Assembly: GCA_016717595.1 (NCBI GenBank) | Contig: JADKFE010000057.1 | Coordinates: 1 to 44,334 of the forward strand | DNA: 44,334 bases | Direction of reading: 5' to 3' | Origin: Deltaproteobacteria bacterium | Lineage (GTDB): Bacteria > Myxococcota_A > UBA796 > CAJQPC01 | Shown here: in pieces, positions 6,984-15,939 of the stretch | Position numbering within the stretch: position 1 is the stretch's first letter | Layout: the number at the start of each line of letters is the position of its first letter | Translations under genes and position numbers: made by a program | The notes under the pieces: model-generated | Databases searched by the model: none | What the model was told of the DNA's origin: nothing | The model's input: only the letters and a program-made list of their open reading frames with translations

Positions 6984-9900
6984 ATGAGCCAGTTTCTCGA
7001 CGCCTTAGATGACCGTGTCATCATCTTCGACGGCGCGATGGGCACCATGCTCCAGAACGCGATCTGCCGCTCTCCGACTATTGGGAGCTCGAGAACTGCT
7101 CCGAGGTGCTGAACCTCTCCCGGCCCGACATCATCCGGGGCATTCACCAGGCCTACTTTGACGCCGGGGCCGACATCGTCGAGACGAACACCTTCGGGGC
7201 CACGCCGCTCGTGCTCGGAGAGTTTGGCCTCGCCGACCGCACCCGGGAGATCAACCGCATCGCCGTCGAGCTCGCCCGGGAGGCGGCGCTGGCGTCGAGC
7301 ACCGAGGCCCAGCCACGTTTTGTCGCCGGCAGCATCGGCCCCGGCACACGCCTGCCGTCGTTGGGCCACATCGGCTGGGACGAGCTTGAGGCGGGCTACG
7401 TCTTGCAGGTGGAGGGCCTCCTCGATGGCCTCCCCGACGTGCTCCTCGTCGAGACCTGTCAAGACCTCCTCCAGACCAAAGCCGCGCTCTCGGCGATCTC
7501 CCAGGTGTTCAAACGCCGCGGAGTGCGCCTGCCGGTGATGGCCCAGGTGACGATGGAGGCCACGGGCACGATGTTGATCGGCGCGGAGATCGGCGCGGCG
7601 AACGTCGTGCTCGACGGCCTAGACGTCGTGGACATCATCGGGCTCAACTGCGCCACGGGCCCACAAGAGATGGCCGGTCACGTCGCGTATCTGGGCCGCC
7701 ACAGCCGCAAACGAATCTCGGTTCTGCCCAACGCCGGGCTGCCCCAGCTCGTCAACGGCTGCACCCACTACCCCCTGCGCCCTGAAGAGCTCGCCGACTG
7801 GCACATGCGGTTTGTGCAAGAGGACGGCGTGAACGTCGTCGGCGGCTGCTGCGGCACCAACCCCGACCACATCCGCGCCGTCGTGCGCCGGGTGCGCCCG
7901 CTCAAGCCCAAGCTGCGCCGCCCCGACTTCACGCCCTCGGTCAGCTCGCTCTACAGCCCGGTGAGCCTACGCCAAGACTCCGACATCTTCACCATCGGCG
8001 AGCGCACCAACGCCAACGGCTCCCGCAAGTTTAAGGAGCTCCTCGACGCTGGCGACTGGGACGGCATCGTGAGCCTCGCCAAACGTGAGGTCAAAGGCGG
8101 CGCCCACGCCATCGACGTGTGTACGGCCTACGTCGGCCGCGACGAGGTCGCCGACATGACTGAAGCCATCAGCCGCCTGCGGGGCTCTGTGGCGGCGCCC
8201 ATCGTCATCGACTCCACCGAGAACCCGGTTGTGGAGGCCGCGCTCAAGCTCGTCGGCGGCAAAGCGATCATCAACTCCATCAACTTGGAGGACGGCGAGC
8301 ACAAGATCGACACCCTCTGCCCCTTGGCGAAGCAGCACAACGCCGCGCTCATCGCCTTGACCATTGATGAAGAGGGCATGGCGAAGTCGCCGGAGCGAAA
8401 GCTGGAGATCGCCACCCGCCTGCACCAGCTCGCCTGCGGCAAATACGGCGTCCCCGAGCACGATCTGCTGTTTGATCCGCTCACGTTCACGATCTGCACG
8501 GGCAACGAAGACGACCGCAAGCTGGCGATGTGGACGCTGGAGGGCATCGAGCGCATCGCCGAGCGTTTCCCCCGCTGCGGCATCTTGCTGGGCCTCTCCA
8601 ACGTGAGCTTCGGCGTGAACCCCCACGCCCGCCATGTGCTGAACTCGGTGTTCCTCTACCACGCCCGCCAGCGTGGCCTCACCGCCGCCATCCTGCACGC
8701 CTCAAAGATCATGCCTTTGCACAAGATCCCCGAGGAGCAGCGCCAGGTGGCCGAAGACCTCATCTTCGACCGCCGCCGCGAAGGGTACGACCCGCTGCAG
8801 CGCCTTCTGGCCTTGTTCGCCGACGCCGAGGCGGTGAAGGCGCCGCGCAAACCGAACATGAACCCCGAGGAGCGCCTCAAGCAGCGCATCATCGACGGCG
8901 AGCGCCCAGGCATCGAGGCCGATCTCGACGCCGCGATGCTGAACCGCAAACCCTTAGACATCATCAACGACGTGCTGTTGGACGGCATGCGGGTGGTCGG
9001 CGAGCTCTTTGGCTCGGGCCAGATGCAGCTCCCCTTCGTGCTGCAGTCCGCCGAGACGATGAAGGCCGCCGTGGCGTACCTTCAGCCGTTCATGGAGAAG
9101 GTCGAGGGCGTGTCCAAAGGCCGGATGGTCCTGGCCACGGTGCGCGGCGACGTTCACGACATCGGCAAGAACCTCGTGGACATCATCCTGAGCAACAACG
9201 GCTACGACGTCGTGAACTTGGGCATCAAGCAGCCCATCGAGAACATCCTCAAGGCCGTGACCGAGCACAACGCCGACGCCGTGGGCATGAGCGGCCTGCT
9301 CGTGAAGTCCACGGTGATCATGAAGGAGAACCTGGAGGACATGCGCCGCCGCGGCGTGCGTGTGCCCGTGGTGTTGGGCGGCGCCGCGCTCACCCGCGGG
9401 TTTGTGGAGGACGACTGCACCCGGGCCTACGGGCAGGCCGTGGCCTATGGCCGCGACGCCTTCGCGGGCCTGCGTTTTATGGATGACCTCGCCGCCGCCC
9501 GGGCTGAAGGTGCGCCGAGCCGCTGGGCCCAGGCCGTAGAGGTGGGCCCCGCCGCCGAGGCCGCCGCCCCGGCCACGATGGCCCCGAGAGGTCGCGCCGG
9601 GCGCCCCCTGCCCGAGCACGAGCTGGAGACCGGGCCTCTGGCCGAGATCACCCCGCCCACGCCCCCCGAGTACGGCCCCAAGCTCCTCGAGCGTGTGCCC
9701 CTGCGCGCCTTGTGGCCCCTGCTCAACGAGGACGTGCTGTTCAAGTTCCAGTGGGGCTACCTCAAGAAGGGCATGAGCTCTGAGGAGCACGCCGAGCAGC
9801 TCCGTGTGGTCGTGCGGCCGATCCTGCTCGACATGATCCGCCGGGTAGAGAACGAGGACATCTTCCGTCCCCAGGCCGTCTATGGCCACTTCCGCTGCCA

Positions 9901-10414
9901 CCGTGACGGCGACACCATCGTGCTCAACGACTCCGGCGTGCGCCTGCGTTTCCCGCGCCAGCCCGGCGGCGGTCGCTGCCTCTCGGACTACGTGCGTGAG
10001 GACGGCGACGTGCTGGGCCTCATGGCCGTGACCATCGGCCAGCACGCGAGCGAAGAGGCCCGCCGCTGGTTTGAGCTGAATCAGTACCGCGACTACCTCA
10101 CCCTGCACGGCTTAGGTGTGGAGACCGCTGAGGCCCTCGCCGAGCTCGTCCACCGCCAGATGCGCAGCGAGCTGGGCATCTCCGGCGACGACGCCCGCGA
10201 CGTCAAAGATCTGCTCAAAGCCCAATACCGCGGCAAACGGTACGCCTATGGGTACCCCGCCTGCCCCGAGATGGCCGATCAGCGGCACCTCTTGGAGCTT
10301 CTGGGCGCCGAGCGCATCGGCCTCAAGATGGACGAGGACGAGCAGCTTCACCCCGAGCAGTCCACGGCGGCGCTGGTCTTCCACCACCCGCAGGCGCGGT
10401 ACTTTAAGGTGTGA
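6984..10414 (+). CDS. metH: Cobalamin-dependent methionine synthase, frameshifted near codon 26
   Basis: MetH moves a methyl group from 5-methyltetrahydrofolate through cobalamin to homocysteine, giving methionine and recycling folate. The ATG at 6984 has GGAG seven bases upstream. The first 25 codons encode DRVIIFDGAMGTMLQN in one frame; the rest is in another. One extra G at about 7061 would give NADLPLSDYWELENCSEVLN, exactly what the family needs, so a base is missing. The homocysteine domain (to about 320) has its zinc-ligand cysteines in GLNCATG and GGCCGT. The pterin domain spans about 335-600. The cobalamin module starts near 625 and contains GDVHDIGKN, with the cobalt-binding His, near 721. 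The reactivation domain from about 895 contains the AdoMet-binding RYAYGYPACPE. All four modules are present, giving about 1,143 residues, slightly shorter than E. coli MetH. Confidence 0.95.
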
Positions 10415-10419
10415 GCGGC

Positions 10420-10442
10420 GCTGAGGGGCGAGCGCCCCCAGC
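10420..10442. terminator. Hairpin between convergent metH and cysS
   Basis: The left arm (GCTG at 10420-10423 plus GGGGC at 10425-10429) pairs with the right arm (GCCCC at 10434-10438 plus CAGC at 10439-10442). There is one bulged A and a four-base loop. It fills the 28-base space between the two stop codons and could end transcription in both directions. No T-run is present, so the call rests on position and stem strength. Confidence 0.5.
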
Positions 10443-11972
10443 TCACCCCACCCGCATCCGCCAGCGGGCGCCGGTGGCGGTGTCCATCACCAGCACACCC
10501 AGGGCCTCAAGCTCGGCGCGCACGGCGTCGGCGCGGGCCCAGTCTTTGTCGGCGCGGGCCTGGGCGCGCTCGTTGAGCTTGGCCTCGACGGTCTCGACGG
10601 CCAAACCTAGGGCCTTGAGGCGCTTGTGTTTGAGCTCCTCAAAGAAGTCGGCGGGGGTCGCACCGCCGATGCCGAGCACCTGGGCGCTGATGGTGAAGGC
10701 CTCTAGGGCCAGCCGCATCAGGGGCTCAGCGCGCTTTTTGGCGCGTTTGTCGTTCGCCAGGCGGTTGATCGCCCGGGAGAGCTCAAACAGGTCGCCGACG
10801 ACCTGGGCCGAGTTGAAGTCTTGGTCCATGGCCGCTTGGAAGCGGGCGCGGAACCCTTTGGCCAAGGTGTAGAGGGCCTGGCCGTCGTCGCCGAGCTCTT
10901 TGGCGATGACCTCGGGCTTGTCGCCGATGGGCCGCGCGCTGAGCTCTTCAGCCTGCTCTTTCGCGACGTAGAGGCGATCGAGGGAGCCCGTGGCCTCGGC
11001 CAGGCGCTCGGCGGAGAAGGGCAGGGGAGAGCGGTAGTGGCTCTCCATGTACAAGAGGCGCAGCACCTCGGCGGGCACCTGCTCCATGATCGCCCGGATC
11101 GTGAGCGAGTTGCCCAACGACTTGGACATCTTCACGAAGCCGGACTCGTCGGCCTCCTCGGCGCTGGACGCGAGGATGGTGAGGTGGCCGTTGTGCATCC
11201 AGTAGCGGGCGTAGGGGCCGTGGCCGTTGGCGCACTCGGACTGGGCGATCTCGTTCTCGTGGTGGGGGAAGACGAGATCGATGCCGCCGCCGTGGATGTC
11301 GAAGGTCTCGCCGAGGTACTCCATCGCCATCGCCGAGCACTCGATGTGCCAGCCGGGGCGGCCCGGGCCCCAGGGGCTCTCCCAGGCGATCTCGCCGGGC
11401 TTCGCGCCTTTCCACAAGGCGAAGTCGGCGGGGTGGCGTTTGGTGTCGCGCACCTCCACACGCTCCCCAGCGATGAGCTCGTCCACCTTCTTGCCCGAGA
11501 GCTTGCCGTAGCTGGGGAAGCTCTGCACCGAGAAGTAGACGTCGCCGCCCGCGGCGTAGGCGTGGCCCTTGTCGACGAGCTGCTGGGTGATGGCGAGGAT
11601 GTGGGGGACGTGCTGGCTGACCTTGGGCTGCACCTCGGGCAAGACGAGGCCCATGGCGGCGAGGTCGTCATCCAGCGCGCGGCAGAAGCGGTCGGAGAGC
11701 GCGAGGGGATCTTCGCCGAGCTCGGCGGCGCGGTCGATGATCTTGTCGTCTACGTCGGTGTAGTTGCGGACGTAGGTGACCTCAAAGCCGCGCCAGCGCA
11801 GGTAACGCACGACGAGGTCAAAGCTCAACATCGCCCGGGCGTGGCCGATGTGGCAGTAGTCGTAGGTGGTCATGCCGCAGACGTAGAGGCGGACCTTCCC
11901 GGGTTCTTGAGGCTCAAAGACCTCTAAAGAGCGAGAGAGGGTGTTGTACACACGGAGGGTCGGCACGGACAT
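10443..11972 (-). CDS. cysS: Cysteinyl-tRNA synthetase
   Basis: This class I synthetase charges tRNA-Cys in the cytoplasm. The 509-residue protein has the HIGH motif in CHIGHARAM near residue 40 and KMSKS near 285. The zinc ligands are visible as Cys in YVCGMTTYD, Cys in WHIECSAM, and His/Glu in FPHHENEIAQ. The C-terminal helical domain (about 340-509) covers anticodon recognition. A short insertion rich in Ala, Ser and Glu (ASSAEEADESGF) precedes KMSKS. The ATG at 11970-11972 has AGGA about six bases upstream. The gene follows carD on the same strand with a gap of 50 bases and converges on metH. Confidence 0.97.
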   Translation of the reverse strand: MSVPTLRVYNTLSRSLEVFEPQEPGKVRLYVCGMTTYDYCHIGHARAMLSFDLVVRYLRWRGFEVTYVRNYTDVDDKIIDRAAELGEDPLALSDRFCRALDDDLAAMGLVLPEVQPKVSQHVPHILAITQQLVDKGHAYAAGGDVYFSVQSFPSYGKLSGKKVDELIAGERVEVRDTKRHPADFALWKGAKPGEIAWESPWGPGRPGWHIECSAMAMEYLGETFDIHGGGIDLVFPHHENEIAQSECANGHGPYARYWMHNGHLTILASSAEEADESGFVKMSKSLGNSLTIRAIMEQVPAEVLRLLYMESHYRSPLPFSAERLAEATGSLDRLYVAKEQAEELSARPIGDKPEVIAKELGDDGQALYTLAKGFRARFQAAMDQDFNSAQVVGDLFELSRAINRLANDKRAKKRAEPLMRLALEAFTISAQVLGIGGATPADFFEELKHKRLKALGLAVETVEAKLNERAQARADKDWARADAVRAELEALGVLVMDTATGARWRMRVG

Positions 11973-12022
11973 GACGGGTCCTGACCCCGCGCGAAGGGCG
12001 ACGGGGTGGGTGGGGGAGCGGC

Positions 12023-12631
12023 TCAGCTTGAGGCGGCCGCGGCGTTGTCGTCGTCGTCGTCGTCGTCCAGATCGGCGCGCTCGGCGGCGGCTGAGCCGTT
12101 GCTGACCTTGGGCTCGGCGACGCCCTCGGCGGGCGTTGAGGCGTCGGCGGGCAAGAAGATCGCCTCGATCTCGCCCTCGACCAGCTTCTCGTCGACGTCC
12201 CGCGCGGTGGAGATCTCTTGCACGAGCAGGCTCCGGGCCTGGTCGTACATCTTGCGCTCGCCGAAGGAGAGGTTCTTCTCGATCTTCATCAAGGCCAGAT
12301 CCCGAAGGACCTTGGCGACCTCGAGGGGATCGCCGGTCTTGATCTTGGACATGTACTCACGATAGCGGCGGTTCCAGGTCTGCGTGTCCGTGGGGGACTC
12401 GCGGTCGCGGAGGATCTCGTAGATCCGATCGACCTTCTCAGCGTCCATCACCGTGCGCATCCCGATTCGATCGGCGTTCTGCACGGGGACACGAATGGTC
12501 GAGCCGTTGTCTTGGATCTTGAGGATGTAGAAGGTGAGCTTGACCTTCTCCATCTCGTGCGTCTCGATCCCGATGATGACGCCGACCCCGTGAGCCGGAT
12601 AGACCGCTTTGTCACCGACCTTAAACTGCAC
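12023..12631 (-). CDS. carD: CarD-family transcription regulator
   Basis: CarD-type proteins bind the beta subunit of RNA polymerase and promoter DNA and stabilise open complexes; they control rRNA and stress promoters in mycobacteria and light response in Myxococcus. Translation should start at the GTG at 12629-12631, which has GGAG five bases upstream and gives VQFKVGDKAVYPAHGVGVI, the family's canonical N-terminus. Residues 1-60 form the Tudor-like polymerase-interaction domain; about 70-165 form the helical DNA-binding domain (WNRRYREYMSKIKTGD, SFGERKMYDQARSLL). The tail is Ala/Ser/Asp-rich and contains seven consecutive Asp, an extension beyond the compact CarD fold. It is upstream of cysS on the same strand and divergent from lptF. 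Confidence 0.92.
   Translation of the reverse strand: MQFKVGDKAVYPAHGVGVIIGIETHEMEKVKLTFYILKIQDNGSTIRVPVQNADRIGMRTVMDAEKVDRIYEILRDRESPTDTQTWNRRYREYMSKIKTGDPLEVAKVLRDLALMKIEKNLSFGERKMYDQARSLLVQEISTARDVDEKLVEGEIEAIFLPADASTPAEGVAEPKVSNGSAAAERADLDDDDDDDNAAAASS
12047..12067. repeat. Trinucleotide repeat encoding the CarD poly-Asp tail
   Basis: Seven copies of GTC (GAC on the coding strand) encode seven consecutive aspartates near the CarD C-terminus. Such a tract is prone to length change by slippage in steps of one residue, with no frame loss. Confidence 0.85.
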
Positions 12632-12828
12632 CGCTGCTCCTGTATCCGGTGTCCCTGACCCGCCCCGCGCGCCCGTCGCAGCCCAAGGAGTGGGCTGTGA
12701 GAGAAGAAAGGGGGCTTGGGGGTAGCCCGGAGAAAGCGCGTTCACGCTGTCTGGACGCCGTGAATCAGACCTGAGCACTTAACCTGACGGGATCATCTGG
12801 TCAATCAGGCTCTCACGCCGAGGCGACG

Positions 12829-13824
12829 ATCTCCCCTACGCTGACTCGATATCTGCTCCGCGAGGTCGCGGGCCCAGGGTTCGTCGCCCTCGTGGGCCTC
12901 TGCGCCGCGGGTGGCGTGGTGTTTGTGGTCGCTGAGGCGCTGAGAGCCCCGGTGTTCCCCGACCTCTCCACCTTGGCGCAGATCGGCCTCGCCGCGGCCC
13001 CGGGGGTGCTCGGGCCGGGGATGCCGTTGGCGCTGGCCGTGGGGATCTCCGCCGCCGCGCGGCGTCAGCGCGCCGACGGGGGGTGGACGGCGCTGCGCGC
13101 CGCCGGGGTTCGGGGCCGCGCGTTCTTGCCGGGCGCCCTCGTCTTGGCCTTGGGCGTAGGGGGTGTGGGCTGGCACCTGCAGCATGAGGTCGAGCCCAGC
13201 GCCCGGGCGGCGCTCAAGGCCGCGGCCCGCGCCGGGCTTCGACCCAGGCCAAACCAGCTCATCCAGCTTGGCCCCGTGGGGATGATCGGCGCGGGCGTCG
13301 ATGGCGCGGCGCTCACCGACGTTCGTTTTATGTGGGATCGGGAGGGGCACCAGACCGTCGGCTGGGCCGCGCGCGCCTCATGGGAGGCCGAGGGGGTCGT
13401 GCTGGAGCGCGGCGTGCTCCACCACCCCGACGATCCCGAGCTGCGGGTTGATTTTGGCCGGGCGATCCTCGCCGCGCCCCAGACCAGCGCGCGGGTTGAG
13501 CTGGTCGAGCGCAGCGACTCATCGTTGCGGGCGCTCATCGCCCGAATGGAGGCCCGGGGTCGCCGGGCCGAGGTCGAGCGCGCCTGGCTGTACCGCCGTG
13601 ACGCGGCGCCCGTCGCGGCGGCGATCCTGCCGATCCTCAGCCTGCCCCTCGCGCTCTCCGGTCGCCCGGGGCGGATCTTCTTGTGGGTGCTCCTGTATTG
13701 GGCGCTCAACCGCCTCGTTGACCCGCTCGCGAGCGCCTTGCCAGGCCTCGTGATCGCCTGGACACCCACCTTGGCCCTGGCGATCGGCGCGGCCTGGGTG
13801 TGGGCGCGTTGGAGGGATCGGTGA
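12829..13824 (+). CDS. lptF: LptF/LptG-family permease (first of pair), non-standard start
   Basis: LptF and LptG form the membrane core of the LptB2FG ABC transporter that pulls lipopolysaccharide from the inner membrane for export. Membrane segments lie near the N-terminus, around residues 40-70 and 85-110, and three near the C-terminus, around a periplasmic beta-rich middle, the usual layout. The family's N-terminal helix is encoded from about 12841 (LTRYLLREVAGPGF). No ATG, GTG or TTG lies between the in-frame stop near 12772 and a GTG at 12892, which is inside the first membrane helix. The likely start is the ATC at 12829, with GAGG five bases upstream; either a rare start codon or a base error from ATG. 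The stop overlaps lptG as GTGA. About 331 residues. Confidence 0.8.
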   Translation: MSPTLTRYLLREVAGPGFVALVGLCAAGGVVFVVAEALRAPVFPDLSTLAQIGLAAAPGVLGPGMPLALAVGISAAARRQRADGGWTALRAAGVRGRAFLPGALVLALGVGGVGWHLQHEVEPSARAALKAAARAGLRPRPNQLIQLGPVGMIGAGVDGAALTDVRFMWDREGHQTVGWAARASWEAEGVVLERGVLHHPDDPELRVDFGRAILAAPQTSARVELVERSDSSLRALIARMEARGRRAEVERAWLYRRDAAPVAAAILPILSLPLALSGRPGRIFLWVLLYWALNRLVDPLASALPGLVIAWTPTLALAIGAAWVWARWRDR

Positions 13825-14810
13825 CCACAACCCGGCTTGTGGCGATCCTCCTTGGGCGGGGCATGGCGCTCACCTTCGCGGCGGGGCTGGCGGTGTTGGG
13901 GATCGTCGAGGCTGTCGAGCGATCCCGGGGGCAGTCCGCGGAGAGCTTGGGGATGTTGGTGATCCTGCGGTTGCCGCTCTTGGCCCGGGAGATCTGGCCC
14001 GCGCTGTTGAGCGCTGGGGCGGCCTTGGCGGTGGCGCGGGCGCGGTCGCGGGGAGAGCTCGTCGTCTTGGGCGCCTCCGGGGTCTCTCCGGGGGCGCTGC
14101 GGGGGCGGCTTCTGGGGGTGGCGGTCGCCGCGGGCCTCGCCGTTGCGGGCCTCACCGAGGCGCTCACGCCGTGGGCCCGGGACGCGGCCCTTGGCCGGGA
14201 GGCCGCCGCCGAGGGGCACCCGATGCAGGTCGTCGGGGCGTGGCATCAGACCGAGCGTGGGCTCGTGCGTGTGGCCGGTGTAGGCCCTGACACGCTCTGG
14301 GGGGTCACCATCTTGCCCAACGCCGGGCCCTACGCCCGGATCGACGCGCGTGTTGTGGCCGCCGCGGGTGAAGGATGGGCGGCCCAGGGGGCCCTCGGGC
14401 GCAGGCTCGAGGGCGGCGGGATCTCCGCAGAGCCCCTCTCAGACGCCGCCGTGTCGGCCTTGTTGCCGCCGCCCGAGGCGATGGCGCTGGTGACCCGGCG
14501 CCTGGGGATGGAGGAGGCGTCGTTGAGCGAGCTTCGGGCGCACCCGGATCCCGCGGCGCGGGCCTGGGCGATGCATCGGGGCCTCGCGCCCATCGGCGCG
14601 GCGCTCCTGGTTGGCGCTTCAGCCCTGCTCGCGCTCAGCGTGTCGTGGGGGGCGGCGCTCGTGAGCGCGGTGGCGCTCTGCGGCGGCGCGCTGTGGGTCG
14701 CCTTGGGCCTCAGCGCGGTGGCGCTGGGCGGGGCAGGGGAGCTGCCCCTAGGCGTCGCCGGGATCTTGGTGTTGTTCGCCTGGGCGCGAAGCCCACGGTG
14801 GGGTGGCTGA
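13821..14810 (+). CDS. lptG: LptF/LptG-family permease (second of pair)
   Basis: This is the partner subunit of the lipopolysaccharide export permease. The GTG at 13821 overlaps the lptF stop (GTGA) and is preceded by GGAGG, so translation is coupled. The 329-residue protein has hydrophobic segments near residues 10-32, 45-70 and 90-110, a periplasmic middle containing short beta segments (GVTILPNAGPYARIDARVV), and three C-terminal helices in about 250-325. The sequence is rich in Ala and Gly and diverged, so which partner is F and which is G is assigned by gene order only. The ATPase (lptB) and lptA/lptC are not in this window. Confidence 0.82.
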   Translation: MTTTRLVAILLGRGMALTFAAGLAVLGIVEAVERSRGQSAESLGMLVILRLPLLAREIWPALLSAGAALAVARARSRGELVVLGASGVSPGALRGRLLGVAVAAGLAVAGLTEALTPWARDAALGREAAAEGHPMQVVGAWHQTERGLVRVAGVGPDTLWGVTILPNAGPYARIDARVVAAAGEGWAAQGALGRRLEGGGISAEPLSDAAVSALLPPPEAMALVTRRLGMEEASLSELRAHPDPAARAWAMHRGLAPIGAALLVGASALLALSVSWGAALVSAVALCGGALWVALGLSAVALGGAGELPLGVAGILVLFAWARSPRWGG

Positions 14811-14822
14811 GCGCGCTCAGCC
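14805..14822. terminator. Perfect 18-base palindrome spanning two convergent stop codons
   Basis: GGCTGAGCGCGCTCAGCC reads the same on both strands and contains the lptG stop (14808-14810) and the stop of the convergent lipoprotein gene (14817-14819). As RNA it forms a seven-base-pair stem with a four-base loop from either strand. A two-way terminator is likely; there is no T-run. Confidence 0.55.
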
Positions 14823-15572
14823 GCTGACCTCAAGGAGATAGCCGGAGTAGCCCTCACCGGCGCCGGGCAGCTTCACGAAGAACCCGGCCTCCCAGTCGGC
14901 GACGAAGTATTTGCCGGGCTGGAGGTCCATCACGACGATGTCCCGGCCCTGCTCGACGGTCTTGGTGGTGGGGGTGAGGCGCTCGGCGTAGTCGATGCCC
15001 CACTGGGTGTCGGACTTGGGCGACATGCGGTAGGCGCAGCCGTCCTCGTCGAGGCGGAACACCCGCCACTTGCCTTCAGTGCGGTTGTCGAAGAACGGCT
15101 GGGGCCCGGCGGCGAAGGGGTTGGCCTGGGACTCTTTGTCGTTCAGGCAGTAGTGCTTAAACGCTTTGGCGCCGACACCTCCCGCCCGTCGCTCCAAGCG
15201 GCCGGGGTTGAGCGCGCGGTAGGCTTGGCCGTCAAAGACGAGCAGGCCCTCTTGTTCGGGCACCTTCACCAACAGGCGGCGGCCGACGTCGTACCGTTTG
15301 CGCTCGGTGGCCTGCACGGTGGGGACGGCCTCGCCGATGTAGCCGGGCATCGTGATCGAGAGATCGTAGGGGCCCGGCGTACACTCAAAGGCGAACTTCC
15401 CGGCGTCGTCGGTGTGCGCCTCACACAGGCTGCCGACGGCGCCGATGCGGGCGCCGGTGACGGGGTTCCCGGCGGCGTCGACCACCTCGCCGTCAATGGC
15501 CATCTTGCCGCAGGCGGTGAAGACACCCAAGGTGAGCGCGGCGAGGGCGATGGACTGAGCAGACGCGCGCAT
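14817..15572 (-). CDS. Lipoprotein with carboxypeptidase-regulatory-like domain
   Basis: The 251-residue protein begins with a lipoprotein signal (IALAALTLGVFTAC), with Cys near residue 21 as the predicted lipidated residue. Residues about 25-95 (MAIDGEVVDAAGNPVTGARI, then GKFAFECTPGPYDLSITMPGY) match the seven-stranded beta module found in carboxypeptidase regulatory-like/TonB-plug-associated domains. The remainder is soluble and contains several aromatic-rich strands with no family I recognise. The ATG at 15570-15572 has GAGG eight bases upstream. It lies three bases after the stop of the small protein gene upstream, so the two form a coupled unit. It is probably anchored in the inner or outer membrane facing the periplasm; its role is unknown. 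Confidence 0.75.
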   Translation of the reverse strand: MRASAQSIALAALTLGVFTACGKMAIDGEVVDAAGNPVTGARIGAVGSLCEAHTDDAGKFAFECTPGPYDLSITMPGYIGEAVPTVQATERKRYDVGRRLLVKVPEQEGLLVFDGQAYRALNPGRLERRAGGVGAKAFKHYCLNDKESQANPFAAGPQPFFDNRTEGKWRVFRLDEDGCAYRMSPKSDTQWGIDYAERLTPTTKTVEQGRDIVVMDLQPGKYFVADWEAGFFVKLPGAGEGYSGYLLEVSG

Positions 15573-15575
15573 GGT

Positions 15576-15806
15576 CTAAGCCTCGTGATGCCAGACGTGG
15601 TCGAGCTTGGCCGCGGGCAAAAAGAGCGTCTGGGACGGGCCCTCAAGCTCGCGGCCGCGGCCGTCTAACCAGCGGGTGACACGCATCGTGACGCCGCCCT
15701 CTCGTGAGACCACCTGACCGACCACGGCCGAGACGCCCTCGGGGGCGTGGCGGTCGGGGCCTGTGAGGACGAAGAGGGGTGTGCGGAGGAACGCCGTGAC
15801 CATCAT
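15576..15806 (-). CDS. Small conserved-looking protein of unknown function
   Basis: About 76 residues if translation starts at the ATG at 15804-15806 (MMVTAFLRTPLFVLTGPDRH); an upstream in-frame TTG would add seven residues. The sequence has beta-strand character (VVGQVVSREGGVTMRVTRWLDGRG) and ends DHVWHHEA. There is no signal peptide or membrane helix. I do not recognise the family. Its stop is three bases from the start of the lipoprotein gene, so the pair is likely translated from one message and may act together. It is divergent from the cyclophilin lipoprotein gene, with the two promoters sharing about 130 bases. Confidence 0.6.
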   Translation of the reverse strand: MMVTAFLRTPLFVLTGPDRHAPEGVSAVVGQVVSREGGVTMRVTRWLDGRGRELEGPSQTLFLPAAKLDHVWHHEA

Positions 15807-15939
15807 GTTTTTGCGCCTTTGAGACAAGGAACCGAGCGTATTCGGTTAGTCGCCGCCCCGCCACGCCAGGGGTTTGACGGAGCCTTCTGGACGGGTGAGT
15901 GTGCAGAGTTCATGCCCATCTCGGGCGACGGAGGACCGT

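Noticed and set aside
5831..7075. Programmed ribosomal frameshifting in the channel gene and metH
   Set aside because: No slippery heptamer with a following pseudoknot is visible, and three similar breaks elsewhere point to sequencing error.
12740..12820. Promoter for carD on the minus strand (TTGACC, 17 bases, TAAGTG)
   Set aside because: The -10 part matches the consensus at only two positions.
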